NCBI GenBank assembly: GCA_038230695.1
Contig: JBBRMT010000138.1
Span: forward strand, 1-12,424
Source: QHBQ01 sp038230695
GTDB lineage: Bacteria; Chloroflexota; Chloroflexia; QHBQ01
Length of the DNA: 12,424 bases
Direction of reading: 5' to 3'
Below the pieces are notes generated by a model that did not search any database, had not been told where the DNA came from, and was given only the letters and a program-made list of their open reading frames with translations. Shown one piece after another: positions 5,857-12,244 of this stretch. Numbering within the stretch: position 1 is the stretch's first letter; each line of letters begins with the position of its first letter. Made by a program: the position numbers and the translations under genes.

Positions 5857-8040
5857 TTACCCTTCCAATGCCTTCAACTTCGCCGCCCGCTGCTCATCGC
5901 TATAACCCAACTCAATTGCTGAGGACTGAGGACTGAGAACTTGGTCAGGGTCGGATTGTTCTTCGGTTGCAGGCAACTCCTCGTTAGATGCGATGGAAGG
6001 CTCTATACCAGCCGCTGCGCCAATTGCCTCACCTATCGCCGGGGCAGGGTCGGTGGTGTCGGTTTCATGTTCCGTAGTCAATTCATTCATCTCTGGTTCG
6101 TCACTCGCGCTGGGCGGGATAAATCCCGCCCCTACACTTTCTTCTTCAGGGGCAACCTCTTGTGCCGCCGCATCTTCGCTGGCCGGGGCGGTGGCTTCCA
6201 TGTCCAGCGGGATCTCGCGCATGGCAATGTCGGTTCGCAGCTGCTTGCCTGGGAAGTTGATCAGGGCGGCGTTGCGGTAGGCAATTGCCCGCGCCTCGGC
6301 CAGTGTGGGGGCGGTGGCGGCGACGGTCAGCACCCGCCCGCCTGCAGTACGCATCTCCACCTGCCCGGAATCGTTCAACGCCTTCACGGCGGCGTTGTCG
6401 TTGGGGGTAACGAACTCTGGAACATCAATGCGGCCCAGGAAGGTGCGCCAGTCTATCTTTTTCTTCTTGCTGGGCCGCTCACCACCGCCCATCTCGGCAA
6501 TCACATCGCTGAACGCCTTGCCGCCGCGAGTGCCAGCGTGGAACACCCGCACTCCTGGCTCGATGTCGTCCAAACCCTGAATCAATGCGCCAGTGGATGG
6601 CGCATCAGGGTAGCCGGGGGCGGCGAGGATGACGGCGACGCAGGCATCACTTGACCAGCGCACCTCTTGCTCGGCCAGCCGCTCCTCGATAATCGCCTGG
6701 CATATGTCCACCAGGTCGGTTTCCAGCAACATCATCAGCACCTGGGTTTCGGGGTCGCCGAAGCGCGAGTTGAACTCCAGCGCCTTCGGCCCATCTGCCG
6801 TCATAATCAGCCCGGCATAGAGGATACCTTTGTAGGGGTGGCCCTCATCGGCCATACCGTTTATCGCCGCCGCGATGATGTGTTCCTCGATCCAGGCAAG
6901 CTGGTCAGCAGAGACGTAGCTGGTGGGGCTGTACGCGCCCATCCCGCCGGTCATTGGGCCGCTATCGCCATCGCCAATGCGCTTGTAGTCGCACACTGGT
7001 GGCATCATCTTCACCGTCTTACCGTCGCTGAAGGCAAGCACGCTCACCTCCGGGCCTTCCAGATATTCTTCGATCAGCACCTTGCGCCCGTCGCGGCGGA
7101 ACAGTTCGTTGCGCTCGTGCTTGATCTTAAGGTAGGTTGGGTCGTTGGCAAACTCATCTTCCTTAGCTACATCGCCCGCTTCATTAGTATTGGTCTCAGC
7201 AGACGCACCTTCACCATCAGTGGCAGGTGCGTGGGCGGCAGGTGACGCAGAACGTGGGCCAAGCATTTGTTCGCGGCTTACATCATCACCGCGCATAATC
7301 GCTTCAACTTGCTCCGCGCTCATGCCCTTGACGATGGCGGCAGCCAATATATCTTCGTCCTGTTCACTCTTCTGCATCCCAAAGGCAGCAGCAGTCGCCG
7401 CCGCAGATGGCATGGGCGTGGCTGCGGCAACAGCGCCGGGCAGGTTCGGCACGAAATCAGCGGCCACCACCCGATCAATGGTCGTGCCTGCTATACGCGC
7501 CAGCCAGACGATTGCTTCGGCATGGCTGTGGACAATCGTCACCCCTTTGCCCGCCATCAACCGATCCTCTTTGAGTACCAGGGGATAGGAGGTGTCCTCG
7601 GCTAGCAGATACTGGCGCAGTGGCTCGAACTCGTCGAAGGTGGTAGCATTTGCGGTAGGGATACTATGACGCAGCATAAACTGCTTGGCCCAATCCTTGC
7701 TGCTCTCGATGCGGGCCGCCGCTTGCGTCGGGCCGACGATGGGCTGCTGCATCGCGGTGAACACATCAACCACACCCTCGGCCAATGGCACTTCGGGGCC
7801 AACCAGGGTGAAGGCAATCTCGTGTTGGAACACCCAGTTGACGAGTAGGTTGACTTTGGCCGCGCTGTTTGCGTCGAATTGCAGCGGCACGGCTAGCAGC
7901 GCAGTGCCACCATTGCCGGGCGCAACGTAGACCCGCTCCACTTTGGGACTGAGCAGCAGCTTCCAGACCAGCGCGTGTTCCCGCGCCCCGCCGCCAATCA
8001 CCAGTACGTCAATTATACCCTCATCGCGGTACCAACTCAT
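5857..8040 (-). CDS. purD: Phosphoribosylamine-glycine ligase (GAR synthetase), enlarged
   Basis: This cytosolic ATP-grasp enzyme joins 5-phosphoribosylamine and glycine using ATP, the second step of purine synthesis. Family motifs are in order: VLVIGGGAREHAL (13-24), PGNGGTA (41-47), LVGPEVPLAEG (79-89), SSKDWAKQFM (113-122), AGKGV (163-167), IEEYLEGPEVS (323-333), DGDSGPMTGGMGAYSP (357-372) and RFGDPETQ (426-433). The family usually has about 425 residues; this has 727. About 120 extra residues, low in complexity and rich in Ala, Asp and Glu (roughly 190-312), sit between AGKGV and the IEEYLEG strand, inside the ATP-grasp fold. A Lys-rich insert (about 511-560) splits the C-terminal region. 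An acidic tail follows residue 608, part of it encoded by dispersed repeats. The start is ATG with a GAGGAA site overlapping the guaA stop, 11 bases between genes. No frameshift is visible; the frame is continuous and catalytic motifs are kept. Confidence 0.93.
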   Translation of the reverse strand: MSWYRDEGIIDVLVIGGGAREHALVWKLLLSPKVERVYVAPGNGGTALLAVPLQFDANSAAKVNLLVNWVFQHEIAFTLVGPEVPLAEGVVDVFTAMQQPIVGPTQAAARIESSKDWAKQFMLRHSIPTANATTFDEFEPLRQYLLAEDTSYPLVLKEDRLMAGKGVTIVHSHAEAIVWLARIAGTTIDRVVAADFVPNLPGAVAAATPMPSAAATAAAFGMQKSEQDEDILAAAIVKGMSAEQVEAIMRGDDVSREQMLGPRSASPAAHAPATDGEGASAETNTNEAGDVAKEDEFANDPTYLKIKHERNELFRRDGRKVLIEEYLEGPEVSVLAFSDGKTVKMMPPVCDYKRIGDGDSGPMTGGMGAYSPTSYVSADQLAWIEEHIIAAAINGMADEGHPYKGILYAGLIMTADGPKALEFNSRFGDPETQVLMMLLETDLVDICQAIIEERLAEQEVRWSSDACVAVILAAPGYPDAPSTGALIQGLDDIEPGVRVFHAGTRGGKAFSDVIAEMGGGERPSKKKKIDWRTFLGRIDVPEFVTPNDNAAVKALNDSGQVEMRTAGGRVLTVAATAPTLAEARAIAYRNAALINFPGKQLRTDIAMREIPLDMEATAPASEDAAAQEVAPEEESVGAGFIPPSASDEPEMNELTTEHETDTTDPAPAIGEAIGAAAGIEPSIASNEELPATEEQSDPDQVLSPQSSAIELGYSDEQRAAKLKALEG
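5919..5939 (-). repeat. Period-7 repeat inside the purD C-terminal tail
   Basis: Plus-strand units are CTGAGGA, CTGAGGA, CTGAGAA. On the coding strand they encode part of VLSPQSSAIE (about residues 702-709), outside any conserved GARS motif. Confidence 0.75.
6108..6136 (-). repeat. Dispersed palindrome (GTAGGGGCG family) inside the purD tail
   Basis: GGGCGGGAT (6112-6120) and ATCCCGCCC (6123-6131) form a perfect 9-bp palindrome, with TGTAGGGG as its head on the coding strand. It is translated as about VGAGFIPPS (residues 636-644). The 13 bases CGCTGGGCGGGAT recur exactly at 9755-9767. Confidence 0.7.
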
Positions 8041-8051
8041 CTATATGTTCC

Positions 8052-9707
8052 TCACTCCCACTCGATAGTCGCGGGCGGCTTACTGGTGATGTCGTAGACC
8101 ACGCGGTTGACCCCGTCCACTTCGTTGACGATGCGGTTGCTGATGCGGGCCAGCAGGTCGTGGGGCAGCCGCGCCCAGTCAGCGGTCATGCCATCCTGTG
8201 AGGAGACTGCCCGCACCGCGACCATGTTGGCATAGGTGCGCCCGTCGCCCATCACTCCCACGCTCTGCAGGGGGGTCAGAACGGCGAAATATTGCCAGAC
8301 CGCCGCTTCGATGCTGCTAGCCCGTACCTCCTCGCGCACGATCGCGTCGGCCAGGCGCAGGGTGTCCAAAGAAGGGCGGTTGACCTCGCCTAGCACCCGC
8401 ACTGCCAGGCCGGGGCCGGGGAAGGGCTGGCGATGCACCAGGTCGGCGGGCAAGCCCAATGCCTCACCAACCGCCCGCACTTCGTCCTTGAACAGATAAC
8501 GCAGCGGCTCGACCAGCTTGAACTTCATGTCGGCGGGCAGGCCGCCCACGTTGTGGTGGGTCTTGATGCGGGCGGCGGATTTGCGTTCGGGGTGGGCGCT
8601 CTCGATTACATCGGGGTAGAGTGTGCCTTGCGCCAGGAACTCGAAATCGCCCGCGCCCGCCAGCGTCTCCTCAAACACGCGTATGAACTCCGCGCCGATG
8701 CGCTTGCGCTTCTCCTCCGGGTCAATCACGCCCGCGAGACGGGCAAGGAAGCGGTCGGTGGCGTGGGCGGTAATCAGGTTCAGGCCCAACGCCCTCTGGA
8801 AGGTCTCCTCCACCTGCTCCGCTTCGCCGAGGCGCAACAGGCCGTTATCCACGAACACGCAGGTAAGCTGGTCGCCTACCGCCTGATGAACCAGCGCGGC
8901 AACCACCGCGCTATCCACCCCGCCGCTAAGGGCGCAGAGAACGCGGCTACTGCCCACCGTGTCCCGTATCTGGCTGATTGCCTGCTCGATGAAGGTGGCG
9001 GGGGTCCAGGTGGCGTGCAGCCCGGCGATGTTGTACAGGAAGTTGCGAATGATATCACTGCCCAGCGGCGTGTGTGCCACTTCGGGGTGAAACTGAATGG
9101 CGACGTACTTGCCGTCGGGGCTGGCAATGCCGGTCGGCTTGCCTGCGCTGCGGGCGATCACCTGCCAGCCAGGGGGCGGCGCGGTGATGCTATCGCCGTG
9201 GCTCATCCACACGTTGGTCGAGGGGGGCATTCCGACGAACAGCGGGCAATTCGCGGCCTGCTCAATTTCAATCGTGGCTGGGCCATACTGTCGCGCCTGC
9301 GGTTCGACCGTGCCGCCGAGGGCGAGGGTCAGCAGTTGCAGCCCGTAGCAGATACCCAGCACCGGCAAACCGCTAGCTAGCACGTAGTCGGGTAGCTGCG
9401 GTGCGCCCGCCTCATAAACGCTGTTGGGGCCGCCGGAGAGGATAAAGGCGCTGGGGTGCAGGGCCATCACCTGCGCGGCGGGCGTATCATTCTCCACCAG
9501 TTCGCAATACACCCGTTGCTCACGCACGCGGCGGGCGATCAGCTGGGTGTACTGGCTGCCATAGTCGAGGATGACAACGGTCTCACGCTGTAGGGTTGAG
9601 TGCTGAGTGCTGAGTGCTGAGTGCTGAGTGGCGGGCGACTCATTGGTAGGAGCGAACCGTGGTTCGCCCTGGCTGGGTATTGCTTGATCGTCTAGGGTTG
9701 TCTGCAA
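8052..9707 (-). CDS. guaA: GMP synthase (glutamine-hydrolysing), with repeat-derived N-terminus
   Basis: This cytosolic enzyme converts XMP to GMP using glutamine and ATP. The class I glutaminase domain (about 43-230) has nucleophile Cys120 in GICYGLQLL and the His207/Glu209 pair in FHPEV. The ATP-pyrophosphatase domain begins near 240 with P-loop LSGGVDSAVV (260-269). The C-terminal XMP-binding/dimer domain ends with ITSKPPATIEWE. Length (551) is slightly above the usual 510-525 because of about 41 extra N-terminal residues before ETVVILDYGSQ. That extension is encoded by a palindromic repeat (GEPRFAPT) and five heptamers (TQHSALSTQHST). The start is TTG (9707-9705) with AGGAG 8 bases upstream. 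I see no in-frame ATG, GTG or TTG between it and the conserved domain, so the extension is probably translated. It is followed 11 bases later by purD, an obvious purine pairing. Confidence 0.95.
   Translation of the reverse strand: MQTTLDDQAIPSQGEPRFAPTNESPATQHSALSTQHSTLQRETVVILDYGSQYTQLIARRVREQRVYCELVENDTPAAQVMALHPSAFILSGGPNSVYEAGAPQLPDYVLASGLPVLGICYGLQLLTLALGGTVEPQARQYGPATIEIEQAANCPLFVGMPPSTNVWMSHGDSITAPPPGWQVIARSAGKPTGIASPDGKYVAIQFHPEVAHTPLGSDIIRNFLYNIAGLHATWTPATFIEQAISQIRDTVGSSRVLCALSGGVDSAVVAALVHQAVGDQLTCVFVDNGLLRLGEAEQVEETFQRALGLNLITAHATDRFLARLAGVIDPEEKRKRIGAEFIRVFEETLAGAGDFEFLAQGTLYPDVIESAHPERKSAARIKTHHNVGGLPADMKFKLVEPLRYLFKDEVRAVGEALGLPADLVHRQPFPGPGLAVRVLGEVNRPSLDTLRLADAIVREEVRASSIEAAVWQYFAVLTPLQSVGVMGDGRTYANMVAVRAVSSQDGMTADWARLPHDLLARISNRIVNEVDGVNRVVYDITSKPPATIEWE
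9596..9630 (-). repeat. Five heptamers inside the guaA N-terminal coding region
   Basis: On the plus strand there is one TTGAGTG and four CTGAGTG units without interruption. On the coding strand ACTCAGC units are read as TQHSALSTQHS. A gain or loss of one 7-base unit would shift the guaA frame. Confidence 0.9.
9646..9669 (+). repeat. Dispersed palindrome (GTAGGAGCG head) inside the guaA N-terminal coding region
   Basis: GTAGGAGCGAACCGTGGTTC then GCCC. GCGAACC (9652-9658) and GGTTCGC (9661-9667) pair perfectly. It encodes EPRFAPT on the minus strand (residues 15-21). Confidence 0.65.
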
Positions 9708-9754
9708 GAGGGTGGCTCCTGTTCGGTTAGTTGGTCGCTTAGGATAGGCATGAT

Positions 9755-9804
9755 CGCTGGGCGGGATTCACCATCACCCAACCTTCACCCGTCAAGGGAG
9801 AAGG
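9755..9804. repeat. Composite repeat between the hydrolase and guaA
   Basis: A 13-base half copy of the purD palindrome (CGCTGGGCGGGAT, 9755-9767) lies next to a hairpin, CCTTCACCC (9782-9790) against GGGAGAAGG (9796-9804), with one mismatch. The hydrolase stop codon (9794-9792) lies in the hairpin loop. It could weakly terminate hydrolase transcription, but no T tract follows on the minus strand. I see no promoter for guaA in the 84-base gap. Confidence 0.5.
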
Positions 9805-10628
9805 CTTTCGGCATCAGCCAGGAAGTCTAGCACAATGCGATTCCACTCAGCGGCGCGGTGGTACATCGCGGTATGGCTGGCTCCGGCGATAACTTCGAGG
9901 CGAGCGTTGGGCATGGCCTGGGCCATAGCCTGACCGTAGCGCAACGGCACGAAGCCGTCGTTGCCACCCCAGATTAGCAGGGTGGGCGCGGTGATGCGCT
10001 CAAGCAGGCGGTCAATCGGGTCGCGTAGCACCATCACTGCGCTATCACGTTCACGGCGGAAGCTGCGCGATTGGCTGGTGACACGCTGCACCAGCCTGCG
10101 ATACTCCGCGTCGCGCATATCGTGGTCGCGGAAGATGCCAAAGACGATGCGGGCCAGGGACTCGCGCCGCTTAAGCCCGGCCGCATCGGCCAGCACCAGG
10201 CGCTCGACCATGGCGGGAAAGTCGGTGGCGAAGCGGGCCACAATCTGCCCGCCCATCGAATGACCGACCAGCGCGACCCGCGGCAGCCCCAGTTCGAGCA
10301 GGAAGCGGCGCAGGAAGGCAACGTAGTTACTGAGGTTATGACGCAGGCGCGGGTTGCTGCCGCTGAAGCCGTAACCCCAAAAGGAGAGCGCATAGACGGG
10401 ATGCTGGGCGGCCAGCGCGGGGATGTTGCGTTCCCAGTATTCGCACGACATCGCCATGCCATGCACCAGCACGACCGGCGGCCCCGGCTGCTCCAGCCCA
10501 GCGCATAGATAGTGGGTGGCGATGCCAGCAACGTCAACAAAGCGCGACTCCACACCCTGAGCCAGCAACCGCTCCAGGCTGGGGCTATGCGGTTCAGCGC
10601 GGAAGATCGGTAGTGCAATCGCAGTCAT
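9792..10628 (-). CDS. Alpha/beta-fold hydrolase
   Basis: A 278-residue soluble hydrolase with no signal peptide. The catalytic triad is clear: nucleophile Ser124 in GHSMGG, Asp224 in IWGGNDGFVP, His252 in GASHTAMYH. The oxyanion HG is at 56-57 in LVHGMAM. A cap of roughly residues 150-210 is rich in Arg. The set of motifs fits the broad family of esterases, lipases and C-C hydrolases (MhpC/BioH-like); the substrate cannot be named. The start ATG is directly preceded by a -10 element (TGGTATAAT, 7 bases away) and lacks a convincing ribosome-binding site, suggesting a leaderless mRNA. The last residues, LLP, and the stop codon fall in a small hairpin repeat. guaA follows 84 bases downstream on the same strand, with no functional link evident. 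Confidence 0.88.
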   Translation of the reverse strand: MTAIALPIFRAEPHSPSLERLLAQGVESRFVDVAGIATHYLCAGLEQPGPPVVLVHGMAMSCEYWERNIPALAAQHPVYALSFWGYGFSGSNPRLRHNLSNYVAFLRRFLLELGLPRVALVGHSMGGQIVARFATDFPAMVERLVLADAAGLKRRESLARIVFGIFRDHDMRDAEYRRLVQRVTSQSRSFRRERDSAVMVLRDPIDRLLERITAPTLLIWGGNDGFVPLRYGQAMAQAMPNARLEVIAGASHTAMYHRAAEWNRIVLDFLADAESLLP

Positions 10629-10635
10629 AATCCTA

Positions 10636-10644
10636 ATTATACCA
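10636..10644 (-). promoter_or_regulatory. Extended -10 promoter for the hydrolase (leaderless)
   Basis: The minus strand reads TGGTATAAT, a perfect extended -10, ending 7 bases before the ATG at 10628. The predicted start of transcription is at or within a base or two of the ATG. No good -35 is seen at 17 bases, which an extended -10 can tolerate. Confidence 0.6.
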
Positions 10645-10712
10645 GATTAGCGCATCGGTTTGGATAGTTAATACGTCCTGTTTCATAACCTGACATTACT
10701 CCAACTGCCGTA

Positions 10713-10742
10713 TTGCCGCTGAGATGGGTTATCGGTTATAAT
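10713..10742 (+). promoter_or_regulatory. Promoter for the 10868 gene and rnc
   Basis: TTGCCG (10713-10718), an 18-base spacer and a perfect TATAAT (10737-10742). The leader would be about 120 bases and contains a GC-rich hairpin and a period-7 stretch. It is the only good plus-strand promoter seen before rnc. Confidence 0.65.
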
Positions 10743-10759
10743 GCGCCCAACAATGAACT

Positions 10760-10778
10760 CCCCTCCCACCGGGAGGGG
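10760..10778 (+). repeat. GC-rich hairpin repeat in the leader of the 10868 gene
   Basis: CCCCTCCC-ACC-GGGAGGGG forms 8 bp, followed by CTGGGGGTGGG. On the minus strand the 9770-9804 element has a related plan (CCTTCTCCC, loop, GGGTGAAGG, TTGGGTGATGG), so the two may be diverged copies. No T tract follows. Confidence 0.5.
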
Positions 10779-10831
10779 CTGGGGGTGGGTGCGTGCCACG
10801 CATCAACATCTCACTTTTTGTAACCACATGA

Positions 10832-10859
10832 AATCTGCAATCTTAAATCAGCAATCCAG
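10832..10859 (+). repeat. Degenerate period-7 stretch before the 10868 gene
   Basis: Units are AATCTGC, AATCTTA, AATCAGC, AATCCAG. The last unit supplies the first bases of the ribosome-binding site AGGAGG. Confidence 0.6.
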
Positions 10860-10867
10860 GAGGGGTT

Positions 10868-11362
10868 ATGGCAGGAGCGATCGAGAAGTTGCAGCGTTAT
10901 CTGATCAGCAATCGGCTGCTGACCATCGAGGAGAAGCTCGCTGAGTTGAATGCGCCTGCCGACGAGGGCAACGCAATTATCGCCGACAACCGTGCCGATA
11001 ACGCCGAGCGCGAGGATGATGACATGGCACGGCTGTACGGGCCGTTCGCCGTCGGGCTGAAGCGGGCCGCTCCCTTGCGCGGTACACAGCGGGAACTGGC
11101 GCTCAGTGATGCCGACCCATTGGAGAGCGCGACCAGTGACGCGCTGGTGCGCTATCTGGTGCGTACCGACATTGCCGCAGTACGCAGTGAGGAGCAACCG
11201 GGCAGCGCAAAGACTGCCGAGGTTGCCAGCGATGGCACGCCCTTGACCGAGCCAGCCCCCAACTATACCTACTACTTCACCATCAACTGGACCGTCCTCG
11301 ATCTGGCGGCGCAAGAGGCTGGCACCACCCTCGACGAGGTGTTGCACGACGCTGACCGCTAG
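10868..11362 (+). CDS. Hypothetical protein, 164 residues
   Basis: The start ATG has a strong ribosome-binding site (AGGAGGGG, 2-4 bases of spacing). The protein has no signal peptide or membrane segment and is overall acidic. Residues 3-30 look helical and amphipathic (IEKLQRYLISNRLL...EEKLAEL), 40-55 are highly charged, 85-105 look helical again (ALVRYLVRTDIAAV), 110-130 are low-complexity linker, and the end (YTYYFTINWTVLDLAAQEAG) is an aromatic strand followed by a helix. I recognise no family. The frame is supported by codon use like that of its neighbours and by the ribosome-binding site. rnc follows 48 bases after its stop and probably shares its transcript, so a link to RNA metabolism is conceivable but not shown. 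Confidence 0.75.
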   Translation: MAGAIEKLQRYLISNRLLTIEEKLAELNAPADEGNAIIADNRADNAEREDDDMARLYGPFAVGLKRAAPLRGTQRELALSDADPLESATSDALVRYLVRTDIAAVRSEEQPGSAKTAEVASDGTPLTEPAPNYTYYFTINWTVLDLAAQEAGTTLDEVLHDADR

Positions 11363-11367
11363 CGCGG

Positions 11368-11402
11368 AGTGATGAGTGATGAGTGATGAATGATGAATTG
11401 GA
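11368..11402 (+). repeat. Period-7 repeat in the rnc leader (left arm)
   Basis: Units are AGTGATG three times, then AATGATG and AATTGGA. TGAGTGATGAGTG (11373-11385) is perfectly complementary to CACTCATCACTCA (11468-11480) inside rnc. The last unit supplies the GGAG of the ribosome-binding site. Confidence 0.85.
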
Positions 11403-11410
11403 GCTGCTTG

Positions 11411-12175
11411 ATGGCGAGTGAACAGCAATTTACGGCTTCAGCCAGCAATCCCCAACTCAGCACTCAGCACTCATCACTCACCACTTTGGAGGAAGCGATT
11501 GGCTACCAATTCCGCAACCCAGCTTTGCTTGAGCAGGCGCTGGTGCATCGCAGCTACTTGCACGAGTACCCAGAGCATCCGCTGGGCAGCAACGAGCGAT
11601 TGGAGTTCCTCGGCGATGCAGTGCTGGGCTACCTTAGCGCTCTCAACCTGTTTGCCAACTATCCCCGTGCTGGCGAAGGGGAGCTATCGGAGTTGCGCTC
11701 GGCGCTGATTCGCCGTGAGAACCTGGCTGCCTGGGCGGAGCAGATCAACCTGGGCGAGTTCTTGTTCATGAGCAAGGGTGAGGAGGCCGCAGGCGGGCGT
11801 GGCAAGGCAAGAGTGCTAGCCAACGCCTTCGAGGCGCTCATCGGCGCGATGCTTATGGATGGCGGGATACCGCCGGTGGGACGCTTTCTGGCTAGCCGCC
11901 TCAGCGCAGTAGACGAAGCGGTGGGGCGGCAAACCAATTATAAGGGGCAACTGCAACAAATCGTCCAGGCCAGCCACAAACTGACCCCTGCTTACCACAT
12001 CGTCGCTACCAGTGGACCGGATAGCGACAAGCAATTTACCGCCGAGGTGCGTTTGCCCGGTCAGGAAGCAGCCCTGGGCAGCGGGATTGGCCGCAACAAG
12101 CAACTTGCCGAGCAAGCCGCTGCCGAAGATGCGCTGATGAAGCTGCAAGCCGAAGCGGCCAGTGCTGAAGAGTGA
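11411..12175 (+). CDS. rnc: Ribonuclease III
   Basis: This cytosolic endonuclease cuts double-stranded RNA and matures rRNA. The catalytic domain (about 25-165) has the signature NERLEFLGDAVL (61-72), giving metal ligands Glu62, Glu65 and Asp69, and Glu141 in ANAFEALIGA. The position equal to E. coli Asp114 is Asn138 here. The double-stranded-RNA-binding domain (about 177-247) starts NYKGQLQQIVQ and ends with a GRNKQLAEQAAAEDAL helix. Length (254) is slightly above the E. coli enzyme because of an N-terminal leader (about residues 1-25), part of which (QLSTQHSS) is read from heptamer repeats. The start is ATG 11411, with GGAG 8 bases upstream. Upstream ATGs in frame fall in the repeat and have no better site. 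It is followed 69 bases later by a GNAT gene. Confidence 0.94.
   Translation: MASEQQFTASASNPQLSTQHSSLTTLEEAIGYQFRNPALLEQALVHRSYLHEYPEHPLGSNERLEFLGDAVLGYLSALNLFANYPRAGEGELSELRSALIRRENLAAWAEQINLGEFLFMSKGEEAAGGRGKARVLANAFEALIGAMLMDGGIPPVGRFLASRLSAVDEAVGRQTNYKGQLQQIVQASHKLTPAYHIVATSGPDSDKQFTAEVRLPGQEAALGSGIGRNKQLAEQAAAEDALMKLQAEAASAEE
11455..11482 (+). repeat. Period-7 repeat inside the rnc coding start (right arm)
   Basis: Units are ACTCAGC, ACTCAGC, ACTCATC, ACTCACC. They encode about QLSTQHSSLT (residues 15-24). The peptide LSTQHS is shared with the GuaA extension because the same repeat is read in the same frame. Confidence 0.85.
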
Positions 12176-12210
12176 GGGCTGAACCCACCTCTATATCAAC
12201 ATCAACCACT

Positions 12211-12231
12211 TTCAACTTTCAACTTTCAACC
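12211..12231 (+). repeat. Three tandem TTCAACT-type heptamers between rnc and the GNAT gene
   Basis: TTCAACT, TTCAACT, TTCAACC, preceded by looser ATCAACA/TCAACCA copies. It belongs to the same period-7 family on the reverse strand (AGTTGAA). Confidence 0.8.
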
Positions 12232-12244
12232 GGAAACTCAAACA

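Noticed and set aside
5941..7605. Several plus-strand open frames opposite purD
   Set aside because: They are shadow frames caused by GC-rich codon use of purD; none has a credible start.
8433..9380. Long plus-strand open frame (about 315 codons) opposite guaA
   Set aside because: It is antisense to a strongly conserved gene, and its Gly/Ala/His/Arg-rich translation shows no domain.
9596..9630. Possible CRISPR array
   Set aside because: The units are 7 bases with no spacers, so these are simple tandem repeats.
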